Below are positions 25,837 through 34,399 of a stretch of DNA of 64,000 nt, piece after piece (within the stretch, counting starts at the first letter, position 1; every line of letters starts with the position of its first letter). The stretch spans positions 1 to 64,000 of the forward strand of contig JBBQFC010000004.1 in the NCBI GenBank assembly GCA_038321615.1. Reading direction: 5' to 3'. A program made the position numbers and the translations under genes. A model generated the notes under the pieces. That model was not told the origin of the DNA. It did no database searches and saw only the letters and a list, made by a program, of their open reading frames with translations. Origin of the DNA: JBBQFC01 sp038321615 (GTDB taxonomy: Bacteria > Bacteroidota > Bacteroidia > Flavobacteriales_D > Cryomorphaceae).

Positions 25837-27921
25837 CTAATAATTCCCAGATCGCTTGCGGATAAACCACTCAGCGCTCAATCCCAAGATGAGCAAAACA
25901 AGTGGCCAAAAAAGGTTGAGCATGCTCGACAGCTTTTCGGTGCTAAAGCTTACAGGTTGTATCCGATCGGATGCAGCAATGGCTTCAGCCATTTCGTCTA
26001 TTTCACTGGGATAATATAGCTCGCCGCCTGTAGATTGTGATAGGGTGTATAGTAATTGATGGTCGGCACGAAGCCGGGCTGCTTCAATAGCAAAGGGCCT
26101 GATCGTAAAACTGCCGCCATCGGAGAGTGGCCGGCCATCGCGATTAGTGCGGGCCGCAAAGGTGTAGGTGCCCACCGGAAGCATTCCAGCGTCGAGGCGA
26201 TAAGCAGTTTCGGTGCGGGAAAAGTTGAAATTATACGTCTTATCTTCTTCATCGGTAAAATCTACAGTCACCTCGGCGTCGTTGACCGGCGAATATGCTG
26301 CATCGTACAACTCGGCGCTGAGTACTATGCGTTCGTTTTGCATAAGGTCGCGCGGAGCTTGCACTCGAAAAAGCCTTTTATCTTGCTTGAGAGAGAGGTA
26401 TTGAATGATCTGCCCGATGAACCCATCGAAAATCTCATGGTTTTCATTTCTGGCAAAGTCCGCCAATCGCCAACGCCAAATGCCCTCCCCTAGCAAGGTC
26501 GCATTTTTCCGGTCGTCGTAGGTCGTGAAAACCAAAAGTGGGTCGTCGGTAGCTATTTTGCCGACCTGTTGCTTTAGGAAAATGCTGGCACTGCCGGGCA
26601 ATCGCCATGTGCCGAAAGGCACGCGCAGTGGCGGTGCATCTGCCAATAGCTCACTAATTCGGTCATTGGGTTGAAACAGCGTGAACGATTTATTCAATCC
26701 AGCTTTGACATCATTCACAGCATTTCTGCTTCCAGCCAGCGAAATACCGATACCTATCTCGGTCAACCCGCGCAAATCGGAGTCGGCGCCGATGATCTCA
26801 AAAATAGGTTTTTTGGCTTGTACTATTGCAAGGCGGATTGCTCGATCATCGCTTAGTGAAGGTAATTGATGGAGCACCACCAGGTCATACTCCGACAAAT
26901 TCGGAACCCCGTCGGCAGCGAAATGCACGGCTACTTCGTAATTTTCGTTACCCCCGATGGCGCTGCGTATAGCGAATACATCGGGGTGCGGAGCAGCAGA
27001 AAGAATTAGAACCTTTTGCCGGCTGTCAATAACATCAATAAATACCAGGCTCACATTATTGGCTAGGGTTTGTTCGCCCGAAACACTATTTAACCGCAGG
27101 GTATAGCGTTGCACGCCAGGCTTGTCGGCTTTGAGCAAGAAGCGGACTACCTTCTCATCGTCGGCATTGCTGGGGGTGAATGTCCCTCGCTCCAGCACTT
27201 GGCCGTCTTTCTCGATTTGATAGTTCAGATTTTCACCTCGGAGTTCTATCCCACGAAACACAGCTTCTACAGGAAATGTATTCCCCAAAAAGGCGATTCG
27301 GTTAGCAGCCACTTCACTGATTAAGGCATCGCGGCGGGGAGTAGTATCGCCCAATGCTATGCTGTAAATCGGCGCACCTAAACCTCCTGTGTCATATCGC
27401 GGATTGCTCCCGCGATTGTAAATTCCATCGCTCATCAATACCACGGCACCTAGATTTCGGTTGGTATATCTGGCCTTCAGCGACTCCATGAGCTCCGAAA
27501 TATTCGTCACTTCGTCTTTGAAATCAGCCCCTATTCCTTCGCGCACGGAAGCTCCGAAACTATACGGCACTACTTCGTACTTCTCCCCGACCTTACTATT
27601 CAGCGCATCGGCGGTGCGCTGCACCAAAGCTGCTACCTCAGCCGAGTCGCTATTGAGCGTAAGAGAAGACGATTGATCGACCGCCAGGACAATTACGGGT
27701 GGTTCGATCTCCGTATTCACTTTTCGCAGTAGCGGGCCCAGAAGCAGAAAAACGAGTAGCGCGACTACTGTAAAACGCAGTGCTGCTAAGCTAAAAAGAG
27801 TTGTTCGGGACCACGACTTCCCTTTGGAATTTTGGAAATAGAGCAAAGCCCCAAAGGCCAAGCCAACCAAGGGGCAAAAAATAACGAACCATGTGGGGTA
27901 TTCTAAGAGCAGATTTTTCAC
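25837..27921 (-). CDS. VWA-domain inner-membrane protein
   Basis: A 694-residue membrane protein starting at a GTG three bases after the fabG stop. Two N-terminal membrane segments (about 10-30 and 45-62) are followed by a von Willebrand A domain whose MIDAS motif D-Q-S-S-S (82-86) and downstream M-S-D-G are intact, so it should bind a divalent metal and a protein partner. A C-terminal membrane helix (about 672-688) ends the protein. Similar large VWA proteins with a class I glutamine-amidotransferase-like fold are common in Bacteroidota, with no assigned reaction. It is co-directional with fabG; no link to fatty-acid synthesis is apparent. Confidence 0.85.
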   Translation of the reverse strand: MKNLLLEYPTWFVIFCPLVGLAFGALLYFQNSKGKSWSRTTLFSLAALRFTVVALLVFLLLGPLLRKVNTEIEPPVIVLAVDQSSSLTLNSDSAEVAALVQRTADALNSKVGEKYEVVPYSFGASVREGIGADFKDEVTNISELMESLKARYTNRNLGAVVLMSDGIYNRGSNPRYDTGGLGAPIYSIALGDTTPRRDALISEVAANRIAFLGNTFPVEAVFRGIELRGENLNYQIEKDGQVLERGTFTPSNADDEKVVRFLLKADKPGVQRYTLRLNSVSGEQTLANNVSLVFIDVIDSRQKVLILSAAPHPDVFAIRSAIGGNENYEVAVHFAADGVPNLSEYDLVVLHQLPSLSDDRAIRLAIVQAKKPIFEIIGADSDLRGLTEIGIGISLAGSRNAVNDVKAGLNKSFTLFQPNDRISELLADAPPLRVPFGTWRLPGSASIFLKQQVGKIATDDPLLVFTTYDDRKNATLLGEGIWRWRLADFARNENHEIFDGFIGQIIQYLSLKQDKRLFRVQAPRDLMQNERIVLSAELYDAAYSPVNDAEVTVDFTDEEDKTYNFNFSRTETAYRLDAGMLPVGTYTFAARTNRDGRPLSDGGSFTIRPFAIEAARLRADHQLLYTLSQSTGGELYYPSEIDEMAEAIAASDRIQPVSFSTEKLSSMLNLFWPLVLLILGLSAEWFIRKRSGNY

Positions 27922-27923
27922 GA

Positions 27924-28670
27924 TTAGGTGAGCATACCCCCATCTACATTAATGGTCTGACCGGTGATGTACGCGCTCATATCCGACGCGAGAAATAAAC
28001 AAAGATTGGCTACATCGTCGGGAGTTCCTCCACGCCTTAGCGGAATGGCTTCTCGCCATTCCTGAACGGTTTTCTCATCGAGCGCTCCAGTCATTTCGGT
28101 TTCGATAAAGCCTGGTGCTACCGCATTACAGCGTATGTTTCGAGAGCCCAGCTCCAAAGCCACCGACTTGGTAAAGCCCAGAATACCTGCCTTCGAAGCT
28201 GCATAGTTGGCTTGGCCAGCATTGCCCTTTACTCCTACCACCGAACTCATGTTGATTATGGATCCTGAACGCGCTTTGAGCATCGGTTTGAGCACGGCCT
28301 TGGTAAGATTGAAAACCGATTTAAGGTTTACGGCCATCACTTCATCCCATTGTGCTTCGCTCATGCGCATTAACAAGGTGTCGCGCGTAATTCCCGCATT
28401 GTTGACGAGTATATCGATGGTGCCGTATTCCGCTATTACTTGATCTACAAAGCCTTGGGCAGCATTAAAATCGCCGGCGTCGCTCTTGTAACCTTTGGAC
28501 TTTCCCCCTGAAGTGCTCAATTCGGCTTCGAGTGAACGGGCTTTTTCGTCGGAGCTCATATAGGTGAAACAAACAGTTGCGCCGTGATTGACAAAATGCT
28601 GGGCTATGGCTTTCCCGATACCGCGAGAAGCTCCGGTAATAATGGCTACTTTGTTTTCGAGTAGTTTCAT
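27924..28670 (-). CDS. fabG: 3-oxoacyl-ACP reductase FabG
   Basis: A 248-residue short-chain dehydrogenase reducing 3-oxoacyl-ACP with NADPH in fatty-acid elongation. The nucleotide site T-G-A-S-R-G-I-G (12-19), N-N-A-G (90-93), and catalytic Ser143, Tyr156, Lys160 (Y-A-A-S-K) are all in place, and the sequence ends G-G-M-L-T as FabG proteins do. First gene of a two-gene run with the VWA gene. A TAACTTTG at 28697-28690 on the minus strand may be its -7 element. Confidence 0.95.
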   Translation of the reverse strand: MKLLENKVAIITGASRGIGKAIAQHFVNHGATVCFTYMSSDEKARSLEAELSTSGGKSKGYKSDAGDFNAAQGFVDQVIAEYGTIDILVNNAGITRDTLLMRMSEAQWDEVMAVNLKSVFNLTKAVLKPMLKARSGSIINMSSVVGVKGNAGQANYAASKAGILGFTKSVALELGSRNIRCNAVAPGFIETEMTGALDEKTVQEWREAIPLRRGGTPDDVANLCLFLASDMSAYITGQTINVDGGMLT

Positions 28671-28872
28671 TTAAGTTCTATTGCAACGGCAAAGTTAAAA
28701 ACTAGAACATATAAAGTTGAACTCAAAATTCGAAGGGCTGTTGATCACTAAGGAGTAGAAATGAGACACGGATTGAGCAACAATCCCATTTGGGGATACA
28801 ACTTCCTTCGGAGTAATTAGAAAATTGTAACCTTGAGACGTTTTTCGCACTCTACTTTATAAAACCTACCTC

Positions 28873-29658
28873 ATGAGAACCCTTACCTTCCTTGTGCTAC
28901 TTTTCTCTTCGTTCCAAAATTTTGCTCAAATCATTCCCAACGCCGATTTTGAAGAATGGGAATTTTCAGGTTGGAATCTGAACCCAGCAGGTTGGATCAC
29001 AAGCAATTTGCAATCGTTCGAGCCCGTAACCCAAATAGACGATGCCTATAGCGGAGACTATGCCATGCAAGTAGAAGCTTTGGTTCTTCCTTTGGGCCAA
29101 TATGGCGAAGCCAAAACGACCTTCCCCATAAGTTTTATTCCCGCCAGTTTGAATTTCGCCGTCCGAACAGAACTTGCTTTCGGTGCCGTACAAGTTCGTA
29201 TGACTTTCTATAATCAGGAAAACGAAATAACGAGCTACACTTGGTTTAGCTCAGAAGAATTTGTCGAGTGGACGCCTGTGAGCCTGGAAATGATCCAAAT
29301 TGAGCCGATCATTACGCACGCGGAAATAGCGGTCATTGCCGAAGTAGGCGATCTGATTGCAGGAACAGCAATAATCCAGATTGATTCACTCTATTTCAAT
29401 TTCAAACTTAGCGCAGCAGAGCGAAGCAACTTTACTATGGAAATGTATCCAAATCCGGCATCTGAAAATTTCGTCATAAGCAATTTGTCGGCGTCGGCAG
29501 AGATCCGTCTTTACAGCTTGGACGGAAAGCTATTGAGGCAACAACAAATTCAAACTTCAAATCGGATGGATGTCTCCGATTTGAATTCAGGTATTTACGT
29601 CGTTCGTGCGCAAGATGGTAGTAACACCACCTATAGAAAGTTAGTGGTAGCTCGCTAA
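28873..29658 (+). CDS. Small T9SS-sorted secreted protein
   Basis: A 261-residue protein with a short signal peptide (cleavage near F-A-Q) and a C-terminal T9SS sorting domain (M-E-M-Y-P-N-P-A-S, then L-N-S-G-I-Y-V-V and a basic end). The mature N-terminus (N-A-D-F-E-E-W, then G-W-x-x-x-N) is common in Bacteroidota surface proteins with a carbohydrate-binding or PCMD-like jelly-roll domain, here covering about residues 20-175. A ligand or enzyme activity cannot be named. Confidence 0.82.
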   Translation: MRTLTFLVLLFSSFQNFAQIIPNADFEEWEFSGWNLNPAGWITSNLQSFEPVTQIDDAYSGDYAMQVEALVLPLGQYGEAKTTFPISFIPASLNFAVRTELAFGAVQVRMTFYNQENEITSYTWFSSEEFVEWTPVSLEMIQIEPIITHAEIAVIAEVGDLIAGTAIIQIDSLYFNFKLSAAERSNFTMEMYPNPASENFVISNLSASAEIRLYSLDGKLLRQQQIQTSNRMDVSDLNSGIYVVRAQDGSNTTYRKLVVAR

Positions 29659-29677
29659 TCCGGAGCTCCTTTTAGTC

Positions 29678-29695
29678 GGAGCATCCGCTCCTTTA
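29678..29695. terminator. Weak terminator between convergent genes
   Basis: A five-base stem GGAGC/GCTCC (29678-29682, 29687-29691) followed by TTTA, 20 bases after the T9SS gene and just before the end of the minus-strand gene. Weak because the stem and T-run are short. Confidence 0.45.
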
Positions 29696-30163
29696 CTAAT
29701 TTAAATTTAGTTCCGCAGGCCAGTTGATAGTGTCTTCATCGCTGAAATAAGGTCCCCATTGCACTTCCGTAATGGCGCCGCCTTCAAGCCAAATGAGCAT
29801 TTCAAATTCTTCGGCTTCCACAATTTCTAGGCTCTCTTCGCCCGATTCTACCACTTCGGTATGAATTTCGGAAGCGCCGTGTTTTTTGAGAATATCGAGC
29901 AATTCTTCTCTGTTCAAAGCCTTGATGAGCACGCCGAACAATTCGATTTCGTCATCGGCCGAAACAATCGTGGTTAACCGCCATTCTTCCAACTCATCGA
30001 ATGTGAGCGATAGGTCGAGCTCGTCGTAATGCCAATATTCCAAATCTTCCGACTCTTCGTCGCGTTCGATCTCATCGGGCTCACCGAGTGCAGCGCGCAC
30101 CTGAAAGCGGTTCATGCCAAATCGCAAAGAACCAAATCCTTCGCCGGGTAAAATATGTTTCAT
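29696..30163 (-). CDS. Acidic conserved protein of unknown function
   Basis: A 155-residue protein, strongly acidic, without signal peptide. Two starts are possible: the ATG at 30163, sharing an ATGA with the preceding stop codon, and an ATG at 30172 (three residues longer). The N-terminal part (G-x-G-F-G-S-L-R-F-G-M, then A-L-G-E-P-D-E-I-E) resembles families that monitor or bind small molecules, and E-P-D-E-I is a frequent Bacteroidota motif, but no function is known. It is translationally coupled to the small exported protein upstream. Confidence 0.7.
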   Translation of the reverse strand: MKHILPGEGFGSLRFGMNRFQVRAALGEPDEIERDEESEDLEYWHYDELDLSLTFDELEEWRLTTIVSADDEIELFGVLIKALNREELLDILKKHGASEIHTEVVESGEESLEIVEAEEFEMLIWLEGGAITEVQWGPYFSDEDTINWPAELNLN

Positions 30164-30624
30164 GTTTTCCATTTTCTTGTTTTGTTATCTAAGACCACCC
30201 CCGGCGCCAACAATGCTTCGCGCATCGCTGTCATCAAAGCACATTGATCCACCTGCCATAAAGTTGACGGCCTGACGTACCGGATGTTTTGGGTGCCGCA
30301 AGAGCGACTCTGATAGATTCTATAAAAATCTTGACTTGGCATAGCCCAGCGCGGATGTCGAGCCATTGCAGATGAACATGCAGTAGCGTATGCGCCGAGT
30401 AGGTCTATGCTAGTTAGAGATTGTGGGCCTGTGCGAAGCATCACTGACTCTTCGGTTCCAATTTCACCTTGCATCTCTGCGGCATACCGATCTATGTCTG
30501 GTTGCCACATTAAATATCTGGTATCTAAAGATTTGGCGAATAAAGAGAACCCTGCAAATACGGCAATCAGCACGAATGCTGTTCGAAGACTTGGATGCTT
30601 TAATGCTGAAAAAAGGAAGGGCAT
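30160..30624 (-). CDS. Small protein with N-terminal membrane segment
   Basis: A 154-residue protein with one hydrophobic segment near residues 16-31 (signal anchor or uncleaved signal). The rest has several cysteines (A-C-S-S, R-S-C-G-T, D-Q-C-A-L) that suggest a periplasmic fold with disulphides. No family recognised. It overlaps the acidic protein downstream by four bases. A strong inverted repeat lies about 100 bases upstream of its start, so it must have its own promoter between 30624 and 30720. Confidence 0.65.
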   Translation of the reverse strand: MPFLFSALKHPSLRTAFVLIAVFAGFSLFAKSLDTRYLMWQPDIDRYAAEMQGEIGTEESVMLRTGPQSLTSIDLLGAYATACSSAMARHPRWAMPSQDFYRIYQSRSCGTQNIRYVRPSTLWQVDQCALMTAMREALLAPGVVLDNKTRKWKT

Positions 30625-30720
30625 CGGGACAACTAATTTGCTCCAAATTTAATCATTGCCTCAAACCTATGCGAAAAAAGCGCGTCGAAGAAAATTACGA
30701 GAGAATACAGTCTTAAACAA

Positions 30721-30757
30721 GGAAAACGGTCGCATAGCTCCGACCGTTTTCCTTTTA
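30721..30757. terminator. Orphan terminator-like hairpin
   Basis: GGAAAACGGTCG (30721-30732) pairs perfectly with CGACCGTTTTCC (30741-30752) around an eight-base loop, followed by TTTTATT. It lies between the divergent genes at 30624 and 30941, where no transcript should end unless a small RNA is made here. Confidence 0.75.
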
Positions 30758-30888
30758 TTCACTGTTGAAGATAACTAAACCAAGTCAAATGTATGGCGGC
30801 TAAAAGTAGAGTGCAAGCTGTGATCAAAGGCGTAACAGTTTATTCACATTGAATAATGTTGCTAAGTCGATTTGTTCGAAAAAAATCA

Positions 30889-30919
30889 TTGCGCCTAGTC
30901 TTATTATCGCCTACTTTCG
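30889..30919 (+). promoter_or_regulatory. Promoter of the esterase, aminopeptidase and ATP-grasp operon
   Basis: TTGC at 30889-30892, 19 bases, then TACTTTCG at 30912-30919 (one mismatch from TAnnTTTG). Transcription would start near 30926, which fits a start codon at 30941. Confidence 0.5.
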
Positions 30920-30940
30920 TTCCTGCACAAAATTTGACCG

Positions 30941-31717
30941 GTGGAAGTGACAGCGAGTTTAGCCCCTATTATCGAAGTTATCGAGCAAGCCTATGAAATA
31001 CCCCAATTGGGGCGACGCCGAAGAATCTCTGCCCTCCTACCCCACGATTATTATACCAGCGGAAAGACCTATCCGGTACTTTACCTCAACGATGGTCAAA
31101 ATCTTTTTGATGAGCATGCACCATTTGGAAACTGGGCTATAGATAAAGGCCTGGAGCGCTTGGCTTTCGAAGGCCACGCCAACCTTATAGTCATTGCCAT
31201 TGATCATGGAGGTATCGATCGAATCACGGAGTATATGCCTTATTTCAATGCCCGTTTTGGCAAAGCCCAAGGTAAATTATATCTCCGTTTCCTGGAAGAA
31301 ACGCTCATTCCGTATGTCAACAAGAAGTATCGAACCATAGCGAAGAGCGAAGCCACTGGCATTGGTGGAAGCTCCATGGGCGGACTTATAAGTCTATATG
31401 CTGGTCTGAATCACCAGCGGACATTTGGTAAAACGCTCATTTTTTCCCCAAGTCTCTGGATCGCTCCTAAAATTTTTCAACAAGCGGAAAACTTCCGGCC
31501 CGATATGCCTATGCGTATGTATATCTATGCTGGAGGCAAAGAAAGCGCGAACCACATGGCCAATGTATTGCGCTTCAAGCACACCCTACTTAGCGGTTAT
31601 AAAAACTTGACCAATATGCAGGTACACGTAGCATTAAACCCAGAAGGTACCCATAGCGAAGGTTTTTGGCGCGATGAGTTCCCAACGGCAGTAAAATGGT
31701 TATATTTCCAGTTTTAG
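30941..31717 (+). CDS. Esterase, alpha/beta-hydrolase fold
   Basis: A 258-residue cytoplasmic hydrolase of the esterase D-type family (trehalose- or S-formylglutathione-hydrolase relatives). The N-terminal R-R-R-I-S-A-L-L-P-x-D-Y-Y and Y-P-V-L-Y-L-N-D-G-Q-N-L-F-D segments are typical, as is the nucleophile elbow G-S-S-M-G with Ser145; a catalytic His in the C-terminal G-T-H-S-E is likely. The start is probably the GTG at 30941, given the promoter just upstream and the position of the conserved core. First gene of an operon with leucyl aminopeptidase and an ATP-grasp ligase. Its substrate may be an ester or thioester made by that pathway, which is inference. Confidence 0.87.
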   Translation: MEVTASLAPIIEVIEQAYEIPQLGRRRRISALLPHDYYTSGKTYPVLYLNDGQNLFDEHAPFGNWAIDKGLERLAFEGHANLIVIAIDHGGIDRITEYMPYFNARFGKAQGKLYLRFLEETLIPYVNKKYRTIAKSEATGIGGSSMGGLISLYAGLNHQRTFGKTLIFSPSLWIAPKIFQQAENFRPDMPMRMYIYAGGKESANHMANVLRFKHTLLSGYKNLTNMQVHVALNPEGTHSEGFWRDEFPTAVKWLYFQF

Positions 31718-31734
31718 CTTATTTCCCCACTACT

Positions 31735-33126
31735 ATGGACGTTCAAATAGCCGACAAAAAGGCAACTTCTGAATTCACGATTAAACCTTTCATCGCAGAT
31801 AGCAAGGAAGCTCAAGGACAAGAACTTCCGAACATCGGCGAATGGCTCATCGAACGCGAAGGAAAAACCGCCACGCTTCACTTCGGAGTAGATTCCACCT
31901 GGTCAGAGCAGAAAATGGCGGAGCAGTTTCGCTTACTTGCCCAAAAAACAGAAAAATACTGGGGCGCGAAACCACATCTAGATTTAAGTAAAGTAGATGC
32001 TTACGCCTTACCAATTATTCGCGGGCTAAACATGAACGGTTATACCCAGGCGATGCTTAAGCCTCAGAAAACAAAACTCAAAACCACTTTATCTCTTGTT
32101 GGTAAAGTCGATGCAAAACTATTGGCGGAAGCCAAAGCCGAAGCAGAAGTGCAGCTTTGGGCCATGACACTGGTAGATCTGCCACCTGAGCGCAAAACTC
32201 CGGAAATAATTGCGGCGAAAACCCGTGAAATGGCCAAGAAATATGGCTTGCAATGCGAGGTGTGGAATAAAGATCACATAGTGAAAGCGGGTATGAACGC
32301 CCTTTATGCCGTAGGTCGGGGCAGTGTTAATCCGCCTGTATTAATCATTTTGCATTATAAAGGAAAGCCCGACTCAGAACAAACCGACGTTGTATTTGTA
32401 GGCAAGGGTATAACCTTCGACACGGGTGGTATATCGATTAAGCCTTCCGATAACCTTCATTACATGAAGAGCGATATGGCCGGAGCGGCGGCTGCACTCG
32501 GGGCAGTGCAGCTAGCGGCGAGGCTGAAACTCCCCATCAACGTTTCGGCTGTGGTACCATCAGCCGAAAATAGTGTTGGCGCAAATGCGCTGTTGCCCGG
32601 CGAAGTAATCAAATCTTATTCGGGGAAGACCATTGAAATCATCAACACCGATGCAGAAGGCCGCCTGGTGCTTGCCGACGCTATTGCTTGGGTTAAAAAA
32701 ACGATTGATCCAGCAGTGATGATCGACTTGGCCACACTCACCGGAAGTGCGGTAAGAGCATTGGGTTACGAAGCCGCCGCGCTATACAGTGATAATGAAA
32801 AATTAAGGAATCTACTTTATGATTGCGGCCAAGAAACCGGCGAAAAGCTCTGGCCTATGCCGCTTTGGAAAGACTACGATTATTACCTCCATAGCGACGT
32901 GGCCGACGTGGCTAATCTACCATCGACCCCTCTGGCAGGAACTATTGCTGCCGCTAAATTCTTACAGGTTTTTACAGATAAGCATAGCGCTTGGGCACAT
33001 ATTGATATGCCGGGGGTTGCTTTTCGCGACAGCCCCTTCTTTAAGACCAAATCGGCCACCGGTTATGGTGTACAATTATTGGGTTGTTTCATAAAAAAAC
33101 TAGCAGCAAAATCTCATAAATTCTAA
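31735..33126 (+). CDS. Leucyl aminopeptidase (M17 family)
   Basis: A 463-residue cytoplasmic two-metal aminopeptidase releasing N-terminal amino acids from peptides. The ATG at 31735 is chosen over 31696 because the longer version reads into the esterase end. The catalytic core has G-K-G-I-T-F-D-T-G-G (metal-binding Lys and Asp), K-S-D-M-A-G-A-A and N-T-D-A-E-G-R-L (304-311), all intact. It begins 17 bases after the esterase and is followed after eight bases by the ATP-grasp gene. In this setting it may trim a peptide product, or be ordinary peptide turnover. Confidence 0.94.
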   Translation: MDVQIADKKATSEFTIKPFIADSKEAQGQELPNIGEWLIEREGKTATLHFGVDSTWSEQKMAEQFRLLAQKTEKYWGAKPHLDLSKVDAYALPIIRGLNMNGYTQAMLKPQKTKLKTTLSLVGKVDAKLLAEAKAEAEVQLWAMTLVDLPPERKTPEIIAAKTREMAKKYGLQCEVWNKDHIVKAGMNALYAVGRGSVNPPVLIILHYKGKPDSEQTDVVFVGKGITFDTGGISIKPSDNLHYMKSDMAGAAAALGAVQLAARLKLPINVSAVVPSAENSVGANALLPGEVIKSYSGKTIEIINTDAEGRLVLADAIAWVKKTIDPAVMIDLATLTGSAVRALGYEAAALYSDNEKLRNLLYDCGQETGEKLWPMPLWKDYDYYLHSDVADVANLPSTPLAGTIAAAKFLQVFTDKHSAWAHIDMPGVAFRDSPFFKTKSATGYGVQLLGCFIKKLAAKSHKF

Positions 33127-33134
33127 GCATTCTC

Positions 33135-34346
33135 ATGGCCGATAAATTAAAATTTCTCTGTGTTTCTTCATATTTTAAAGGAGAAGCCTTTCTCGAAGCC
33201 TGCGCAGAAGCAGGCAATGAAGTGTACTTAATCACGTCGAGCAAATTGCAAAACGAAGCTTGGCCGTGGCATGCCATTACCGAGGTGTTCTACATGGAAG
33301 AAGATGAAAATCGAAAGTGGAATCAGCAGCATTTGGTAAATGCTATTGCTTTCCAGATGCGCGAAAAATTCTTCGATCGCTTCATAGCACTCGACGATTT
33401 TGACGTCGAAAAAGTGGCCGCCCTGCGCGAACAGTTTAGAACTCCGGGAATGGGCGATTCCACTTCGCGTTTTTTTCGCGATAAGCTGGCTATGCGTGTA
33501 AAAGCTCAAGGCGAGGGCATTCCCGTTCCGGCGTTTACCCCACTTTTCAACGATTCGCACATCAAGCGGTTTATCGATGAAGTACCTGGCCCATGGATGA
33601 TCAAACCTCGTTCTGAGGCATCGGCGGTAGGAATTAAGAAAGTTGCAGACGAGGCTACGCTTTGGGGTGTAATAGAGCAACTCGGCGACAATCGACACCG
33701 CTTTGTGCTCGAGCGATTCAGCCCGGGCACGGTGTATCACGCAGATGCGTTGACTTTTCAAGGCAAAGTAGTGTTCTGTCGGATCAGTCGATACCTCGAT
33801 ACCCCCTTCGAAGTGGCTCACGGTGGCGGTATCTTCCGCTCTCAGACACTCGAGAAAAATGATCCTGCAAACATCGCCCTAACAGCATTAAACGAGCGAT
33901 TGCTCAAAGGTTTTGGGATGCAATACAGCGCCTCGCATACGGAGTTTATAGAAGACCGGGAAACGGGTGAGTTCCTCTTTCTCGAAACTTCTTCGCGTGT
34001 GGGCGGCGCCCATCTTGCCGAAATGGTCGAAGCGGCATCGGGTATCAATCTATGGGCCGAATGGGCTAAACTGGAAACGGCAATCGTAAGAAACACGGGT
34101 TACAAAGTCCCAAAGGACAGTGGTAAACAGGCTGGTATTGTGGTGTCTTTGAGCCGGTACGAACACCCCGATGACAGTCAATTTACGGAACCCGAAATAG
34201 TGTGGCGTATGAAGAAAAGTTGGCACATCGGTTTAATAGTTCGTGCGGCTAAAGCAAATAAGGTTTTAGAATTGCTCAATAGTCTCACCAACCGTATTCA
34301 CTCCGATTACCACGGTAGCGCACCTGCACCCGATCGCTCGCCCTGA
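33135..34346 (+). CDS. ATP-grasp ligase (carboxylate-amine ligase-like)
   Basis: A 403-residue ATP-grasp enzyme of the CarB/D-Ala-D-Ala-ligase class, joining a carboxylate to an amine or thiol by way of an acyl phosphate. The N-terminal pre-ATP-grasp fold (F-L-C-V-S-S-Y and A-L-D-D-F-D-V-E) is followed by the ATP-binding K-P-R-S-E-A-S-A-V-G loop (near residue 155), the H-T-E-F-I segment near 277 and the metal-binding F-L-E-T-S-S-R-V-G-G near 288-297. Residues in place suggest an active enzyme. Third gene of the plus-strand operon, ending about 50 bases before the convergent end of a second ATP-grasp-like gene. Substrates unknown. Confidence 0.87.
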   Translation: MADKLKFLCVSSYFKGEAFLEACAEAGNEVYLITSSKLQNEAWPWHAITEVFYMEEDENRKWNQQHLVNAIAFQMREKFFDRFIALDDFDVEKVAALREQFRTPGMGDSTSRFFRDKLAMRVKAQGEGIPVPAFTPLFNDSHIKRFIDEVPGPWMIKPRSEASAVGIKKVADEATLWGVIEQLGDNRHRFVLERFSPGTVYHADALTFQGKVVFCRISRYLDTPFEVAHGGGIFRSQTLEKNDPANIALTALNERLLKGFGMQYSASHTEFIEDRETGEFLFLETSSRVGGAHLAEMVEAASGINLWAEWAKLETAIVRNTGYKVPKDSGKQAGIVVSLSRYEHPDDSQFTEPEIVWRMKKSWHIGLIVRAAKANKVLELLNSLTNRIHSDYHGSAPAPDRSP

Positions 34347-34399
34347 CTGATGCGTTAGCGTTTGGGAGTGAAGAAGGAAGTGGGATTTGCAAGATTTAG

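Larger units (their letters stand above)
30625..30940. other. Intergenic region with an orphan terminator
   Basis: No supported protein gene. A perfect 12-bp inverted repeat lies in the middle (30721-30752) but terminates no annotated gene on either strand. A tiny frame (30669-30716, 15 residues) precedes it on the plus strand. The promoter of the esterase gene lies at 30889-30919. Confidence 0.6.

Noticed and set aside
30423..30716. 97-residue plus-strand open frame before the orphan terminator
   Set aside because: It is antisense to a membrane-protein gene with better coding signs; only the short end part (30669-30716) lies outside it.
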